Source: UBA2199 sp964628035 | GTDB taxonomy: Bacteria; Acidobacteriota; Aminicenantia; UBA2199 | Assembly (NCBI GenBank): GCA_964628035.1 | Contig: CAZVPI010000012.1 | Location: 1 to 64,000 of the forward strand | Direction: 5' to 3' | Length of the DNA: 64,000 bases | Shown here: in pieces, positions 7,613 through 16,491 of the stretch | How the letters are laid out: the number at the start of each line of letters is the position of its first letter | How positions within the stretch are numbered: the stretch's first letter is position 1 | The notes under the pieces: generated by a model | Databases searched by the model: none | What the model saw: only the letters and a program-made list of their open reading frames with translations | Told to the model about the DNA's origin: nothing | Translations under genes and position numbers: made by a program

Positions 7613-8800
7613 CCGGATCAGCAGGGCCACGGGAATCCCTCCGTTGCGAAAGAGGATCTTCCTGTGGTGGGGCAGGCCCAGCGCCTTCTCGTTCTCCAGC
7701 CCCGGCACGATGACGGCGAAGCCGCAGCCGGCATAATCGCGGCGCAGCTTGTCGCCGATGCGCCGGAAGAAGGCCGCTGTGTCCTCCCCGGCGCGCTGGC
7801 GGGCCCCATAGGGCGGGTTCATGACCAGCAGCACGCCGGAGGGGTCTTCGGCGGGGGGATGCAGGCGGAAAAAATCGGCCTGGTCGACCTGTACCATTTT
7901 GTCCAATCCCGCTGCCGCGATATTGCGCCTGGCCGTCTCCACCGCCTTGCCGTCGAGGTCGGAACAGAAGATCCGCCGCGGTCCGGCGGCCGCCCTCTCC
8001 CGCATCCTTCCCTCCAGTTCCTCCCGGACGTGGCGGAAGCGGGCCGGCTTGAAGGACGGCCAATCCTCGAAGGCGAAGAAGCGTCCCAGGTTCGCGGGGC
8101 GTCCCAGGAAGAGGGACCCGGCTTCCAGGGCGAAGGTCCCGGAGCCGCAGAAGGGATCGACGAGGGTGCGGCAACGCCCGATCCCCGCCTCCAGCAGGAT
8201 GGCGCGGGCCAGGGTCTCGCGCAGCGGCGCCGCCTCGGTGAGCTTGCCCAGGCCGCGGCGGTAAAGGAGATCGCCGCTCGTGTCCAGGCTGACCTGGCAG
8301 CGGTTCTCCTCGAGGCGGACAAGGACCAGCTGGCCCGATCCGCCGACCCCGATCTCGACCCGCCGGCAGGCGGCCGCCATGCGCGCGGCGACAGCCCGCG
8401 CCGCTTCCTCCTGCAAGCGCCCTTCGTGCCACAGCCGCGAGCCTGCGGCGCTGACCGCGAAGCGGACCCGTGCGTTGTCGGCCAGGTGCAGCTCCCAGGG
8501 GATGGCGGCCAGGCGTGAGCGGAAATCGGCGAAGCCGGTCGACTTGAAGCGCAGCAGGCGCATCAGGACGCGGGTCAGCGTGCCGGCGCCCAGGTTCGCA
8601 CGCCAGGCGTCCTCCAGCCGGCCGGCAAAGGCTACGCCGCCGCGGCCCTCGGCCTTGGCGGCAATGCCCAGATCCTGAAGCTCGCGCCGCGCCGTCTCCT
8701 CGAAACCCGGGGTGACGACGGCGAAGAACTCGTGGCTGCGGCCCACGACATGGTCCTTGACGCGGCGCGCCAGTGCCTGTTCATTGCATGGCGGCGTCAT
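7595..8800 (-). CDS. RlmL/Trm14-like THUMP RNA methyltransferase
   Basis: A 401-residue SAM-dependent RNA methyltransferase. The N-terminal part (about 25-180) looks like a THUMP RNA-binding region (FAVVTPGFEETARREL is typical). The C-terminal Rossmann domain has the SAM-binding TLVDPFCGSGTFALEA and the base-methylation motif NPPYG. It resembles the N-terminal half of RlmL (23S rRNA m2G2445 methyltransferase); the exact target is not provable. The start at 8800 overlaps the stop of the upstream helicase gene as ATGA, so the two are translationally coupled. The C-terminus (HSAYG) is encoded by the CGTACGG repeat. Confidence 0.82.
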   Translation of the reverse strand: MTPPCNEQALARRVKDHVVGRSHEFFAVVTPGFEETARRELQDLGIAAKAEGRGGVAFAGRLEDAWRANLGAGTLTRVLMRLLRFKSTGFADFRSRLAAIPWELHLADNARVRFAVSAAGSRLWHEGRLQEEAARAVAARMAAACRRVEIGVGGSGQLVLVRLEENRCQVSLDTSGDLLYRRGLGKLTEAAPLRETLARAILLEAGIGRCRTLVDPFCGSGTFALEAGSLFLGRPANLGRFFAFEDWPSFKPARFRHVREELEGRMRERAAAGPRRIFCSDLDGKAVETARRNIAAAGLDKMVQVDQADFFRLHPPAEDPSGVLLVMNPPYGARQRAGEDTAAFFRRIGDKLRRDYAGCGFAVIVPGLENEKALGLPHHRKILFRNGGIPVALLIRHSAYG

Positions 8801-11553
8801 TTCACCTTCCAGCCCTTGCCGCGGAAGATGTTCTCCACCGACTCCTTGCGCTGCCGCGCCTTGCGCTCCTCCCACTCGCGGCGTACGCCGGCGAAGTATT
8901 GTTCGGCCTCTTCGCGGTTGGCGAAGTGGACCAGGAACACCTTGTCGCCCTCGAGCCGCGGCGCCGAGTAGAACTCGAACGAAGCGTTGTCCTTGCCGTT
9001 GCCGCCCTGGAAGGGCAGGGGGAAGGGAATGTCGAGCAGGTCGGCGACCTGGACCTCCCTGCGGGCGTCGCGCCAGCGCCGGGCGAAGACGTCGGCCTTC
9101 AGGCGGGCGTTGTGGTCGGCGGCGGCCTCGGCCCAGCCGGCATAGGGCTCGCCGTCGATCAGGAACCCGGGCGCCTCGCCGCTGGGCAGGCGCACGTCGC
9201 CGGCTTCCAGGCGGTGGAACAGGGCGCGGTCGAGGACGAGGTGCGGGCGATTGTCGCGATAGGCCACGGGAACCTCCTCGTCGCGGACCCGGGCCGCGGC
9301 CGGCCAGCCCAGGGCCTTCAGCTGCTTGAGGCGGCGGAAGGGGAGGAACTGGCGCAGGCTGAGCCGCTGCAGCGCCGGATGGAACTGGAAGAAGAAGCGC
9401 AGGTCATCGATCTTGAGGCTGCGGCGCAGCTCACGCTGGAGGAAATCGCGCAGCGCCGCGTCGAAGGGGGGAAGCGTCTCGCCCAGCGCCTTTTCCGCCT
9501 CGGCGTACCAGGCGCGGACGCGCTCGACCTCGCCGCAGCCGGGAAGCTGGCGGTAGTTGGCGGCGAACCAGTCCAGGACCAGGGCCAGGACGGTCCGCCG
9601 TTCGTCGGGGCGCGTCCAGTCGGGCTCGGCCGGCAGCGCCTTGAGCAGGCGGCCGCCGAAGTGGATCTCCTCGGTCACGACCAGCCGGTCCTCCTCCAGG
9701 GCGACGCGGCGCCGCTTCTCGTAGCTGAAGGGCTTCAGTTCCTCCAGCTGCGGCAGCGACACCTCGGAACAGAAGGTCAGCAGCGGGATGAACTTCTCCT
9801 CGCGGATGCCGGTGCGCGGGTCCTCGCGGTGGACCACCAGGTCGAAGGGCAGGCCGGCGGCCATCTCCGGCCGCTGCGCGTTCAGGATCGAGGTGCGCTC
9901 GATCTGCCGCTCCTCGCCCTCGCGCCAGTAGACGCCATCGCCCTTGAAGTACACGCCGTCGCTGAAGCAGGAGAGGATGGCGCGGAACAGGTGCTTCTGC
10001 TCGCTGCGGCCCAGGGGTCCGCGCCCGGCAGCCGATGCCCGCCGCCGCTGCTGCGGATCGTCCAGCCGCTTCTTGAGCTCCAGGTACAGCTCGCGGGCCA
10101 GGGCCGCTTTCTTGCGCGAGATCAGGCGGGCGTTGCGTCGCGGGTCGTCCAGCAGGTCGAGCTGGTTGAGCAGGTCCGACTTGTAGGACGCCGCCGGGTT
10201 GGCGCACTCGCCGGCGAAGTCCTTGCTGACGACGCCCCGCGCCTCGAAGATGGCGATCAGCCTGAGGGCGCGGTCCACCACCCGCGCCCCGCCCTTCTCG
10301 GCCTCGAGCAGCAGCCGGGCGCTGCGCAGCGACAGGGGCAGGGCGGCCATGCGCCGGCCGTCGGCGGTGACGCGGTTCTCCGCGGTCAGGGCGCCGAAGG
10401 TGCGCAGGTTCTGGATGGCCTTGAGGACCAGGCTGCGGTTGGGCTTGTGGAAGAAGGCGAAGTCCAGCGGGGACAGCCCCCAGGTGAACATGCGCAGCAC
10501 CACGCTCTCCAGGTTGAGGCGGCGGATCTCCGGCTCGGGATAGTCCAGGCGGTCGTCGATGCCCAGCTCGGAGCAGAGGATATACCATCCCTTTTTCACG
10601 CGGCCGGCGCGGCCGGCGCGCTGCCGGCACTCCGCGGCCGAGATCTCGACCGGGTAGAGGCCCTCGATGCCGCTGACCAGGCGCACTTCCTTCTTGACGC
10701 CGCAGTCGATGACGGCGTCGATGTCGTCGATGGTCAGGCTGGTCTGGGCGATGTCGGTGGCCACCACCGCCTTGGGCAGGGGGTAGCTCTTGAAAACGCG
10801 CGACTGCTCGGCGATCGACAGCTCGGAATGCAGCGGCAGCAGCACCGCCTTGGCGCCGTCATGGTCAAGCAGCTCCTTCAGGTTCTCGATGGTGTCGTCG
10901 ATCTCCTGCTTGCCGGGCTGGAAGACGAGGACATTGTGCCCCTCCTCGAGCAGGGTGGCGGCGTCGGGAAGGAGGAAACAGGGGTGGCGGCGCTGCAGGT
11001 CGACCGGGAACCCGCGCCCCGGGACCTCGATCACCGGGGCATGGTGCAGGAAGGCCGATATCTGGCGAGCCTTGAGGGTGGCGCTCATGACCAGGGCGCG
11101 CTGGCCCGTGCGCCGGAACACCCCCTCGTCCAGGTTACGGCGCACCTGCCCCACCAGCACCTCCTGGTTCAGGTTCCACTCGTGGATCTCGTCGAGGACC
11201 AGCACGTCGTAGTCGCGGTGGCCCTGGATCTCGCACACCATCTGCACGCCGTCGGTCAGGTACAGGAGGGTGGTGGCGGCCGACTTGTTGGCGTCGAGCC
11301 CGGTCTGGTAGCCGATCTCCCGCCCCCAGACGACGTTGCTGGCGCGGGCCAGGTAATGGGAGAGGGCGCGGGCCGCGATGCGCCGCGGCTGGGTGACATG
11401 GACCCGCTTGCCGGCCCGCCACAGCCACAAGGGGACGCGGGTCGACTTGCCGGCGCCGGTCTCGGCGGTGAGGATCACCACCGGGTTGGCGGCGACGGCG
11501 CGCTCGATCTCGGCGCGATAGTCATCGACAGGCAAGCGAGTTTGAAACTGCAC
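8797..11553 (-). CDS. HrpA/HrpB-like DEAH-box helicase
   Basis: A 918-residue superfamily 2 helicase. Motif I is TAETGAGKST, Ia TQPRRIAA, II DEIH, III SAT, and VI QRAGRAGR, all within the first 370 residues. A ratchet/winged-helix-like region follows, and then a long C-terminal region without a recognised domain name. HrpA/HrpB-type bacterial enzymes are RNA helicases. The start codon is GTG at 11553; the nearby ATG at 11560 is out of frame. TATAAT at 11559-11564 lies 5 nt upstream, so the transcript is probably leaderless. The downstream overlapping RNA methyltransferase suggests a shared role in RNA or ribosome maturation. Confidence 0.82.
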   Translation of the reverse strand: MQFQTRLPVDDYRAEIERAVAANPVVILTAETGAGKSTRVPLWLWRAGKRVHVTQPRRIAARALSHYLARASNVVWGREIGYQTGLDANKSAATTLLYLTDGVQMVCEIQGHRDYDVLVLDEIHEWNLNQEVLVGQVRRNLDEGVFRRTGQRALVMSATLKARQISAFLHHAPVIEVPGRGFPVDLQRRHPCFLLPDAATLLEEGHNVLVFQPGKQEIDDTIENLKELLDHDGAKAVLLPLHSELSIAEQSRVFKSYPLPKAVVATDIAQTSLTIDDIDAVIDCGVKKEVRLVSGIEGLYPVEISAAECRQRAGRAGRVKKGWYILCSELGIDDRLDYPEPEIRRLNLESVVLRMFTWGLSPLDFAFFHKPNRSLVLKAIQNLRTFGALTAENRVTADGRRMAALPLSLRSARLLLEAEKGGARVVDRALRLIAIFEARGVVSKDFAGECANPAASYKSDLLNQLDLLDDPRRNARLISRKKAALARELYLELKKRLDDPQQRRRASAAGRGPLGRSEQKHLFRAILSCFSDGVYFKGDGVYWREGEERQIERTSILNAQRPEMAAGLPFDLVVHREDPRTGIREEKFIPLLTFCSEVSLPQLEELKPFSYEKRRRVALEEDRLVVTEEIHFGGRLLKALPAEPDWTRPDERRTVLALVLDWFAANYRQLPGCGEVERVRAWYAEAEKALGETLPPFDAALRDFLQRELRRSLKIDDLRFFFQFHPALQRLSLRQFLPFRRLKQLKALGWPAAARVRDEEVPVAYRDNRPHLVLDRALFHRLEAGDVRLPSGEAPGFLIDGEPYAGWAEAAADHNARLKADVFARRWRDARREVQVADLLDIPFPLPFQGGNGKDNASFEFYSAPRLEGDKVFLVHFANREEAEQYFAGVRREWEERKARQRKESVENIFRGKGWKVK

Positions 11554-11558
11554 AACCC

Positions 11559-11564
11559 ATTATA
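11559..11564 (-). promoter_or_regulatory. -10 box of the helicase operon
   Basis: Perfect TATAAT on the minus strand, 5 nt before the GTG start at 11553; the -35 region is poor. Confidence 0.5.
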
Positions 11565-11605
11565 ACAGAACCTCCATGGGCCCATGAAATGAGCTCCGTG
11601 ACTGG

Positions 11606-11679
11606 TGGCGAGTGACAAGGAGCCGCAAGGATCGACCTCCATGCAACTCTTCTTCCTCGTCACTTGTCACTTGTCACTG
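11606..11679. repeat. TCACTTG heptamer repeat with inverted partner
   Basis: Units TCACTTG-TCACTTG-TCACT at 11660-11679 with a complementary AGTGACAAG at 11611-11619. It lies between the divergent helicase and prc genes. Confidence 0.6.
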
Positions 11680-11696
11680 AAGATCGTTTCTGCTCC

Positions 11697-11724
11697 TTGT
11701 TTTTGGGCGCAATCTGGTCTACAA
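11697..11724 (+). promoter_or_regulatory. Promoter of prc
   Basis: TTGTTT (11697-11702), 16-bp spacer, TACAAT (11719-11724). The leader is about 20 nt with a GAGG about 9 nt before the ATG at 11750. Confidence 0.6.
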
Positions 11725-11749
11725 TCGTATATTCTGCCGAGGAAAACCC

Positions 11750-13903
11750 ATGAAAGGCAAACTGATCCTGGTCCTGTTCCTCTCGCTGCTGCTTTCGGGC
11801 GCGCTGCAGCCCAAGGCCCCCGCTCCCGAGCGCGAGCGCATCCTGAGCAAGATGATCGCCAACTGGCTGCTCAACTGGCATTACAGCGGCCGAAAAATCG
11901 ACGACGATTTCTCGGCCATGAGTTTCGCCCAATACGCCAAGTACCTGGACAACGGCAAGAGTTTCCTGATCCAGTCCGACCTGGAGACCCTGCGCGCCTA
12001 TGCCGACCGCATCGATGAGGCCCTGCTGGCCGGTGATTTCGCCCTGCCGCTGCTGGGACGGCAGCTGCTCAGCCAGCGTGTGCGGCAGTCGCGGGAATTC
12101 GCCAGGGAGATCCTGGCCAAGCCCTTCGATTTCACCCTGGACGAGCAGATCGAGCTGGACCCCGAAAAACGCGAAACCTGCCGCGACCTGGAGGGGCTGC
12201 GCGCCCGCTGGCGCAAGCGGCTGAAATACCTCACCCTGACCCAGTACCTGAACCTGCAGCGGGCGGCGGTTGAATCCCCCGCACCGGAGGCGGCAGCGTC
12301 CTCGCCGACCATCCCCGACGGGCCGGCAGGCGGCAGGGAGAACGGCGCTCCTCCGGCGCCGGCCCCGTTCTCCCCCGAGCTGGAGGCCAAGGCCCGCCAG
12401 GCGGTGGGCAAGAGCATCGAGCGCCTGTTCGAGCGCCTGCTACGCGAGCGCTCGGAGGAGATGCAGGCCCTCTATTTCAACTCCCTGACATCGGTGTTCG
12501 ATCCGCACAGCCGCTACTATCCTCCCCGGGACAAGGAGGACTTCGACATCGAGATGTCGGGAACCCTGGAGGGGATCGGCGCCCTGCTGGGAGAGGAGGA
12601 CGGCTTCATCAAGATCTACGACGTCATTCCCGGCAGCCCGGCCTGGATCCAGGGTGTTCTCAAGGTCGAGGACGCCATCCTGAAGGTCGCCCAGGGCGAC
12701 GAGGAGCCGGTCGACATCGTAGGCATGACCGTCTCCGATGCCGCCCGCCTGGTGCGCGGCAAGAAGGGGAGCGTGGTGCGGCTGACCGTGCGCAAGCCCG
12801 ACGGCCGCATCCTGCAGGTCTCGCTGGTGCGCAACGTGGTCGAGCTGCAGGAGACCTACGCCCGTTCGGCGCTGCTGGGCAACGACCAGGTACGGCGCAC
12901 CTTCGGCTACATCTACCTGCCCAAGTTCTACCATGACTTCAACCGCGCCAACGGCCGCAACGCCGCCGACGATGTCGCCAGGGAGCTGCGCCGCCTGTCG
13001 GCGCGCAACGTGGAGGGGATCATCCTCGACCTGCGCGGCAACGGCGGCGGAGCCTTGGACGATGCGGTGAAGATGACGGGGCTGTTCATCGAGAAGGGCC
13101 CGGTGGTGCAGGTGAAGGACCGCCATTCGGCACCCCAGGTCCACGAGGACCGCGATGGTGAGATCAGCTGGAACGGGCCGCTGGTCGTGCTGGTCAATTC
13201 GCTCAGCGCCTCGGCTTCCGAGATCGTCGCCGCCGCCCTGCAGGACCATCGCCGCGCCGTGATCGTCGGCGACCAGACCTTCGGCAAGGGGACGGTGCAG
13301 GTCATGCTCGACCTCGACCGCTTTCTCGCCTCCGACCTGGACCGCCTGAAGCCGCTGGGTGCGCTGACCATGACGGTCCAGAAATACTACCGCATCACCG
13401 GCGGTTCCACGCAGTACCAGGGGGTGATCCCCGATATCCCGCTTCCCGACGTCTATGCCTACCTGGAGGCGGGCGAAAAGAAGCACGAGCACTCGCTGCC
13501 CTGGGATACCGTCGCCGCCCTCTCCTTCCCGACCTGGAAGGAGGCGCCGCTGGGCCTGGCCGAGGTGTGCAAGCGCAGCCAGGCGCGGACGATGGCCAAT
13601 CCCCGCCTGCTGCGGGTGGCCGAGAACGTCGCGCGCCTGAAAAAGCAGCGCCAGAAGACCCTGACCCCCCTGCACCTGGGGAAATTCATGGCCGAGCAGG
13701 AGGCCCTGTTCCGCGAGGCCGAAGCGTACAGGGGCGAGCAGACCGCCTATCCCCACCTGCGCGCCGAGGCGGGCGATGACCAAGCCATGGCCGGGCTCGA
13801 CGAGAAGCGCAGGGAATGGCTCGAAGACCTGCGCCGTGACCCGGTCATCGAGGAGGCCACGCGCATCCTCGCCGACCTGCGCGCGGCGGCGCCGGTCTTC
13901 TGA
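11750..13903 (+). CDS. prc: Carboxy-terminal processing protease (tail-specific protease, S41)
   Basis: A 717-residue exported Ser-Lys protease that trims C-termini of envelope proteins. It has a signal peptide (LILVLFLSLLLSGAL) and an N-terminal helical region. A Pro/Ala-rich insert lies at about 175-205. A PDZ domain follows at roughly 250-350 (IYDVIPGSPAWIQGVLKVED). The S41 catalytic core has ILDLRGNGGGALDDAV, the nucleophile region NSLSASASEIVAAAL and the lysine region FGKGTVQ. The C-terminal domain resembles that of E. coli Prc rather than the short CtpA. It ends 3 bp from the convergent spermidine-synthase-like gene. Confidence 0.88.
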   Translation: MKGKLILVLFLSLLLSGALQPKAPAPERERILSKMIANWLLNWHYSGRKIDDDFSAMSFAQYAKYLDNGKSFLIQSDLETLRAYADRIDEALLAGDFALPLLGRQLLSQRVRQSREFAREILAKPFDFTLDEQIELDPEKRETCRDLEGLRARWRKRLKYLTLTQYLNLQRAAVESPAPEAAASSPTIPDGPAGGRENGAPPAPAPFSPELEAKARQAVGKSIERLFERLLRERSEEMQALYFNSLTSVFDPHSRYYPPRDKEDFDIEMSGTLEGIGALLGEEDGFIKIYDVIPGSPAWIQGVLKVEDAILKVAQGDEEPVDIVGMTVSDAARLVRGKKGSVVRLTVRKPDGRILQVSLVRNVVELQETYARSALLGNDQVRRTFGYIYLPKFYHDFNRANGRNAADDVARELRRLSARNVEGIILDLRGNGGGALDDAVKMTGLFIEKGPVVQVKDRHSAPQVHEDRDGEISWNGPLVVLVNSLSASASEIVAAALQDHRRAVIVGDQTFGKGTVQVMLDLDRFLASDLDRLKPLGALTMTVQKYYRITGGSTQYQGVIPDIPLPDVYAYLEAGEKKHEHSLPWDTVAALSFPTWKEAPLGLAEVCKRSQARTMANPRLLRVAENVARLKKQRQKTLTPLHLGKFMAEQEALFREAEAYRGEQTAYPHLRAEAGDDQAMAGLDEKRREWLEDLRRDPVIEEATRILADLRAAAPVF

Positions 13904-13906
13904 ACC

Positions 13907-16186
13907 TCAGGCGCGGCCCCCGGGGACGGCCAGCGCCAGCAGGCCCGCGGCCAGGGCCAGCAGGGAGATCCACGACAGGCTGCCGGCCGTCCCCAGCAGC
14001 GGCAGGAAGAAGGCGGCCATCAGCAGGGAGCCGACGGCCCCTCCCGCGTAATCGCAGGCGTTGAGGAACCCGGCCGCCTGGCCCGGGCTGGGACGGTCGA
14101 GGATCCTCATCCCCAGGGGCAGAAGAGTCCCGCACAGCGACCCCATCACGCCCAGCCATGCGGCCAGCAGAATCCGCCCCGCCGTGCCGGAACGGGCCCC
14201 GGCGGCCAGCACGGGCAGCAGGGTCAGGTTGAGCGCGGCGATGACGGCCAGCGCCAGGGCCATGAGCCGCGAGACCGCAGCCGGCGCCGGCGAGCGTCTT
14301 TCCAGCCAGCGCCCGGCGCAGGCCGCGCCGCCGCCCAATCCCAGCATGAAGAGGGCCAGCAGCATTCCCACCGCGCTGTAAACGAAGCCCCACGTGTTCT
14401 GGAATATGAAAATGGCCGTGATCTCGAAGGAGAGTCCGGCGAAGCCTCCGCAAAAAGCGGCCAGCAGCGGCGGCAGCGCCCGGCCCCTGCCGCGGCGTCC
14501 CAGCCAGGCCGCCGCGGCGGCCGGGAGCAGGAGCAGGGCCAGGAGGGAGAAAGCGGAGGCGAGGGAGATGCGGGCGAACGCTTCGAAGAGAGGCGTGAGC
14601 GGGCCGCCGGAGCTCCAGCCCAGGAGGCGGCTTCCCAGGAAATAGGCGATGGGGCGGTCATCGCGGTTGAGGGCCGGCGGCCGGTGCCGCAGCAGGGCGC
14701 TCTCGATGAAGGCGGTCTTGCCCGGCGGATAGAGCTGGCGGAACAGGGGAGAAAGGCGTGCCGGCGGCGGGGCCAGGTCCCGGTAGCGGCCGGCCAGGAT
14801 GCCGGGATCGGAAGTGACGCTGCCGGCCCTTTCCGAGGCGAAAAGGAAATTGCTGGACCCCGGTTGGACGACGAGTTCCGGGAATACGCTTCTCAACGTG
14901 TGAAAAACCGCCGCGGTGTAAGGGATCACGATCTCGGAGGCGTAATTCTCGGCCGAGGCCAGCCGCAGGGCCACGACGCCGCCCGGGGCCAGCACCCTTC
15001 TCAGGCCGAGAAAGAATTCGCGGGTGTAGTAGCGGTTCAACTGCGCGGTCCAGGCGTCCGGCTGGTGGATGAAGACCAGATCGAAGGACTCCGCTCCGCG
15101 CCTGGCCGCCTCGAGCACGAAGCGCCTGCCGTCCATGGCGACGGCGCGCAGACGGGGGTCGGCCAGGGCGGCCAGGTCCCCGTCCGGCAGGCGGCCGCGT
15201 ATCAGGCCGGCATAGCCCGGGTCGATCTCGACGGCGGTGAGCGCCGCCAGCGGATAGCGCAGCAACTCGCGGCCGAGGCCGGCGAAGACGTCGCCGATGA
15301 CGAGGATCCGCCGCGGCCGCGGATGCTGGCACAGGAGCTGGGCGGCCAGCATCTCGTCCGCGGCCGGATCGGGGAAGACGGCGGCCAGCTGGCCGTTGGC
15401 GAAAAGGTTGTACTGGCCGGCATTCAGCCCCAGCTGCAGGTTCTGGTACTTGGTGTCGCTCACGGCAACGAGCTCGCCGCCCGAGATCCCGCGCCAGCGC
15501 AGGCGCGACAGGAACGAGTCGCCGCGGCCGGCGGAGCCGGACAGGAGGGCGGCCAAAGCCAGGCAGGCGGCGAGGCAGCCGGCCGCCGCCGAACGCCCGC
15601 CCCCCAGGCGGCCGACCCAGGCGGAGGACAGCAGCAGCGGCAGGGCCAGGAGCGCAAGGATGGACAGGGGGTCGATCCAGCCCAGCAGCCAGAAGCTGTA
15701 CAGGGCTCCTCCGGCCATGCCACCCAGGGCTTCCCAGGCATAGGCGTCGGCCATGGCCCTGGCCTTTTTCCCCGCCGCCAGGGGGTGCAGCTTGTCGGCC
15801 AGGGGGAAGGAAAAACCGCTGACGAAACTGAAAGGCAGCAGCAGCAGCGGGATCAGGACCAGGGAACGGGAGAGGGGCAGGAGTGCGCCCTGGGGGGCCG
15901 CACCCAGGCTGTGCAGGTTGCGCGCCGCGGCCAGAAGCACGGGCGCGGTCAGGCAGAGGGCCAGCGCCGACCAGGAGAAGGCGGCGGCCGTGATCCGCCG
16001 GCGCCGTGTGTACCGGGCTCCGGCCAGCGAGCCCGCGCCCACGCCGAGCAGCCAACCCGCCATGGCGATGCCGAACGAGATCTCGTTGCCGGCGGCGACC
16101 ACGAAGAACTCGCGCAGCAGAACGGCCTGCGTCACCAGGGTAAAGGCGCCCAGAGAGCCGTAAGCCAGAGGCAGCAGCAGAGGCAT
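13907..16186 (-). CDS. Membrane-embedded spermidine-synthase-like protein
   Basis: A 759-residue fusion of transporter-like membrane segments with a polyamine-aminopropyltransferase-like domain. The N-terminal ~200 residues hold several hydrophobic helices. A central soluble Rossmann domain (about 280-500) shows the nucleotide-binding ILVIGDVFAGLGRELL and VEIDPGY motifs, MDGRRF and RYYTREFF. The C-terminal third is again hydrophobic. The glycine loop (GDVFAGLG) departs from the GGGDG of true spermidine synthases and the usual catalytic Asp region reads FIHQPDAW, so the substrate is open. The start at 16186 is preceded by TATAAT at 16193-16198 (gap 6 nt). Further upstream the frame only translates repeats. 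Confidence 0.72.
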   Translation of the reverse strand: MPLLLPLAYGSLGAFTLVTQAVLLREFFVVAAGNEISFGIAMAGWLLGVGAGSLAGARYTRRRRITAAAFSWSALALCLTAPVLLAAARNLHSLGAAPQGALLPLSRSLVLIPLLLLPFSFVSGFSFPLADKLHPLAAGKKARAMADAYAWEALGGMAGGALYSFWLLGWIDPLSILALLALPLLLSSAWVGRLGGGRSAAAGCLAACLALAALLSGSAGRGDSFLSRLRWRGISGGELVAVSDTKYQNLQLGLNAGQYNLFANGQLAAVFPDPAADEMLAAQLLCQHPRPRRILVIGDVFAGLGRELLRYPLAALTAVEIDPGYAGLIRGRLPDGDLAALADPRLRAVAMDGRRFVLEAARRGAESFDLVFIHQPDAWTAQLNRYYTREFFLGLRRVLAPGGVVALRLASAENYASEIVIPYTAAVFHTLRSVFPELVVQPGSSNFLFASERAGSVTSDPGILAGRYRDLAPPPARLSPLFRQLYPPGKTAFIESALLRHRPPALNRDDRPIAYFLGSRLLGWSSGGPLTPLFEAFARISLASAFSLLALLLLPAAAAAWLGRRGRGRALPPLLAAFCGGFAGLSFEITAIFIFQNTWGFVYSAVGMLLALFMLGLGGGAACAGRWLERRSPAPAAVSRLMALALAVIAALNLTLLPVLAAGARSGTAGRILLAAWLGVMGSLCGTLLPLGMRILDRPSPGQAAGFLNACDYAGGAVGSLLMAAFFLPLLGTAGSLSWISLLALAAGLLALAVPGGRA

Positions 16187-16192
16187 TGAGAG

Positions 16193-16198
16193 ATTATA
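16193..16198 (-). promoter_or_regulatory. -10 box of the spermidine-synthase-like gene
   Basis: TATAAT on the minus strand ending 6 nt before the ATG at 16186; the -35 falls inside a TAGTGA repeat and is weak. Confidence 0.5.
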
Positions 16199-16200
16199 TA

Positions 16201-16460
16201 CGATGTACCAGCGGTAGTGATAGTGGCGGGCCTGCCGCGAAGTAGAGCGATAAACAGTCAGTGATACGTGATGAGAAACAGCAAACGAATGATCTGACAA
16301 TCGTGGGTAGTGCAAGGTAATCGGTGATCGGAGAACAGCATGAACAGGGATCGGGCGAGCGATCGTGATTCGTGGTTCGGAACGGCCATGGCCGAACTCA
16401 AGCTCGGCGCAAGGCCTAAGGCGCAAGGCGCAGGACAAGGATGATTCCTGTCCTCTTCAC
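16201..16460. repeat. Intergenic repeat cluster (TAGTGA, GATTCGTG, AAGGCGC types)
   Basis: The 305-bp gap holds TAGTGATAGTGG units near 16213, a GTGATCGGAG/GATCGTGATTCGTGG stretch at about 16321-16378, a palindrome-like GGAACGGCCATGGCCGAACTC, and AAGGCGCAAGGCGC at about 16411-16437. These families recur at 38806-38860 and 59050-59185. No gene is seen. Confidence 0.65.
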
Positions 16461-16491
16461 TTTTGCCTTTTTGCTTTTAGCTTATTCCTTT

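Noticed and set aside
8773..11565. A 930-codon open frame antisense to the helicase
   Set aside because: It mirrors the helicase gene base for base. The GC-rich codon pattern leaves long stop-free antisense frames; its product is low-complexity (Ala/Gly/Val/Leu/Gln) with no motif, whereas the helicase has all SF2 motifs.
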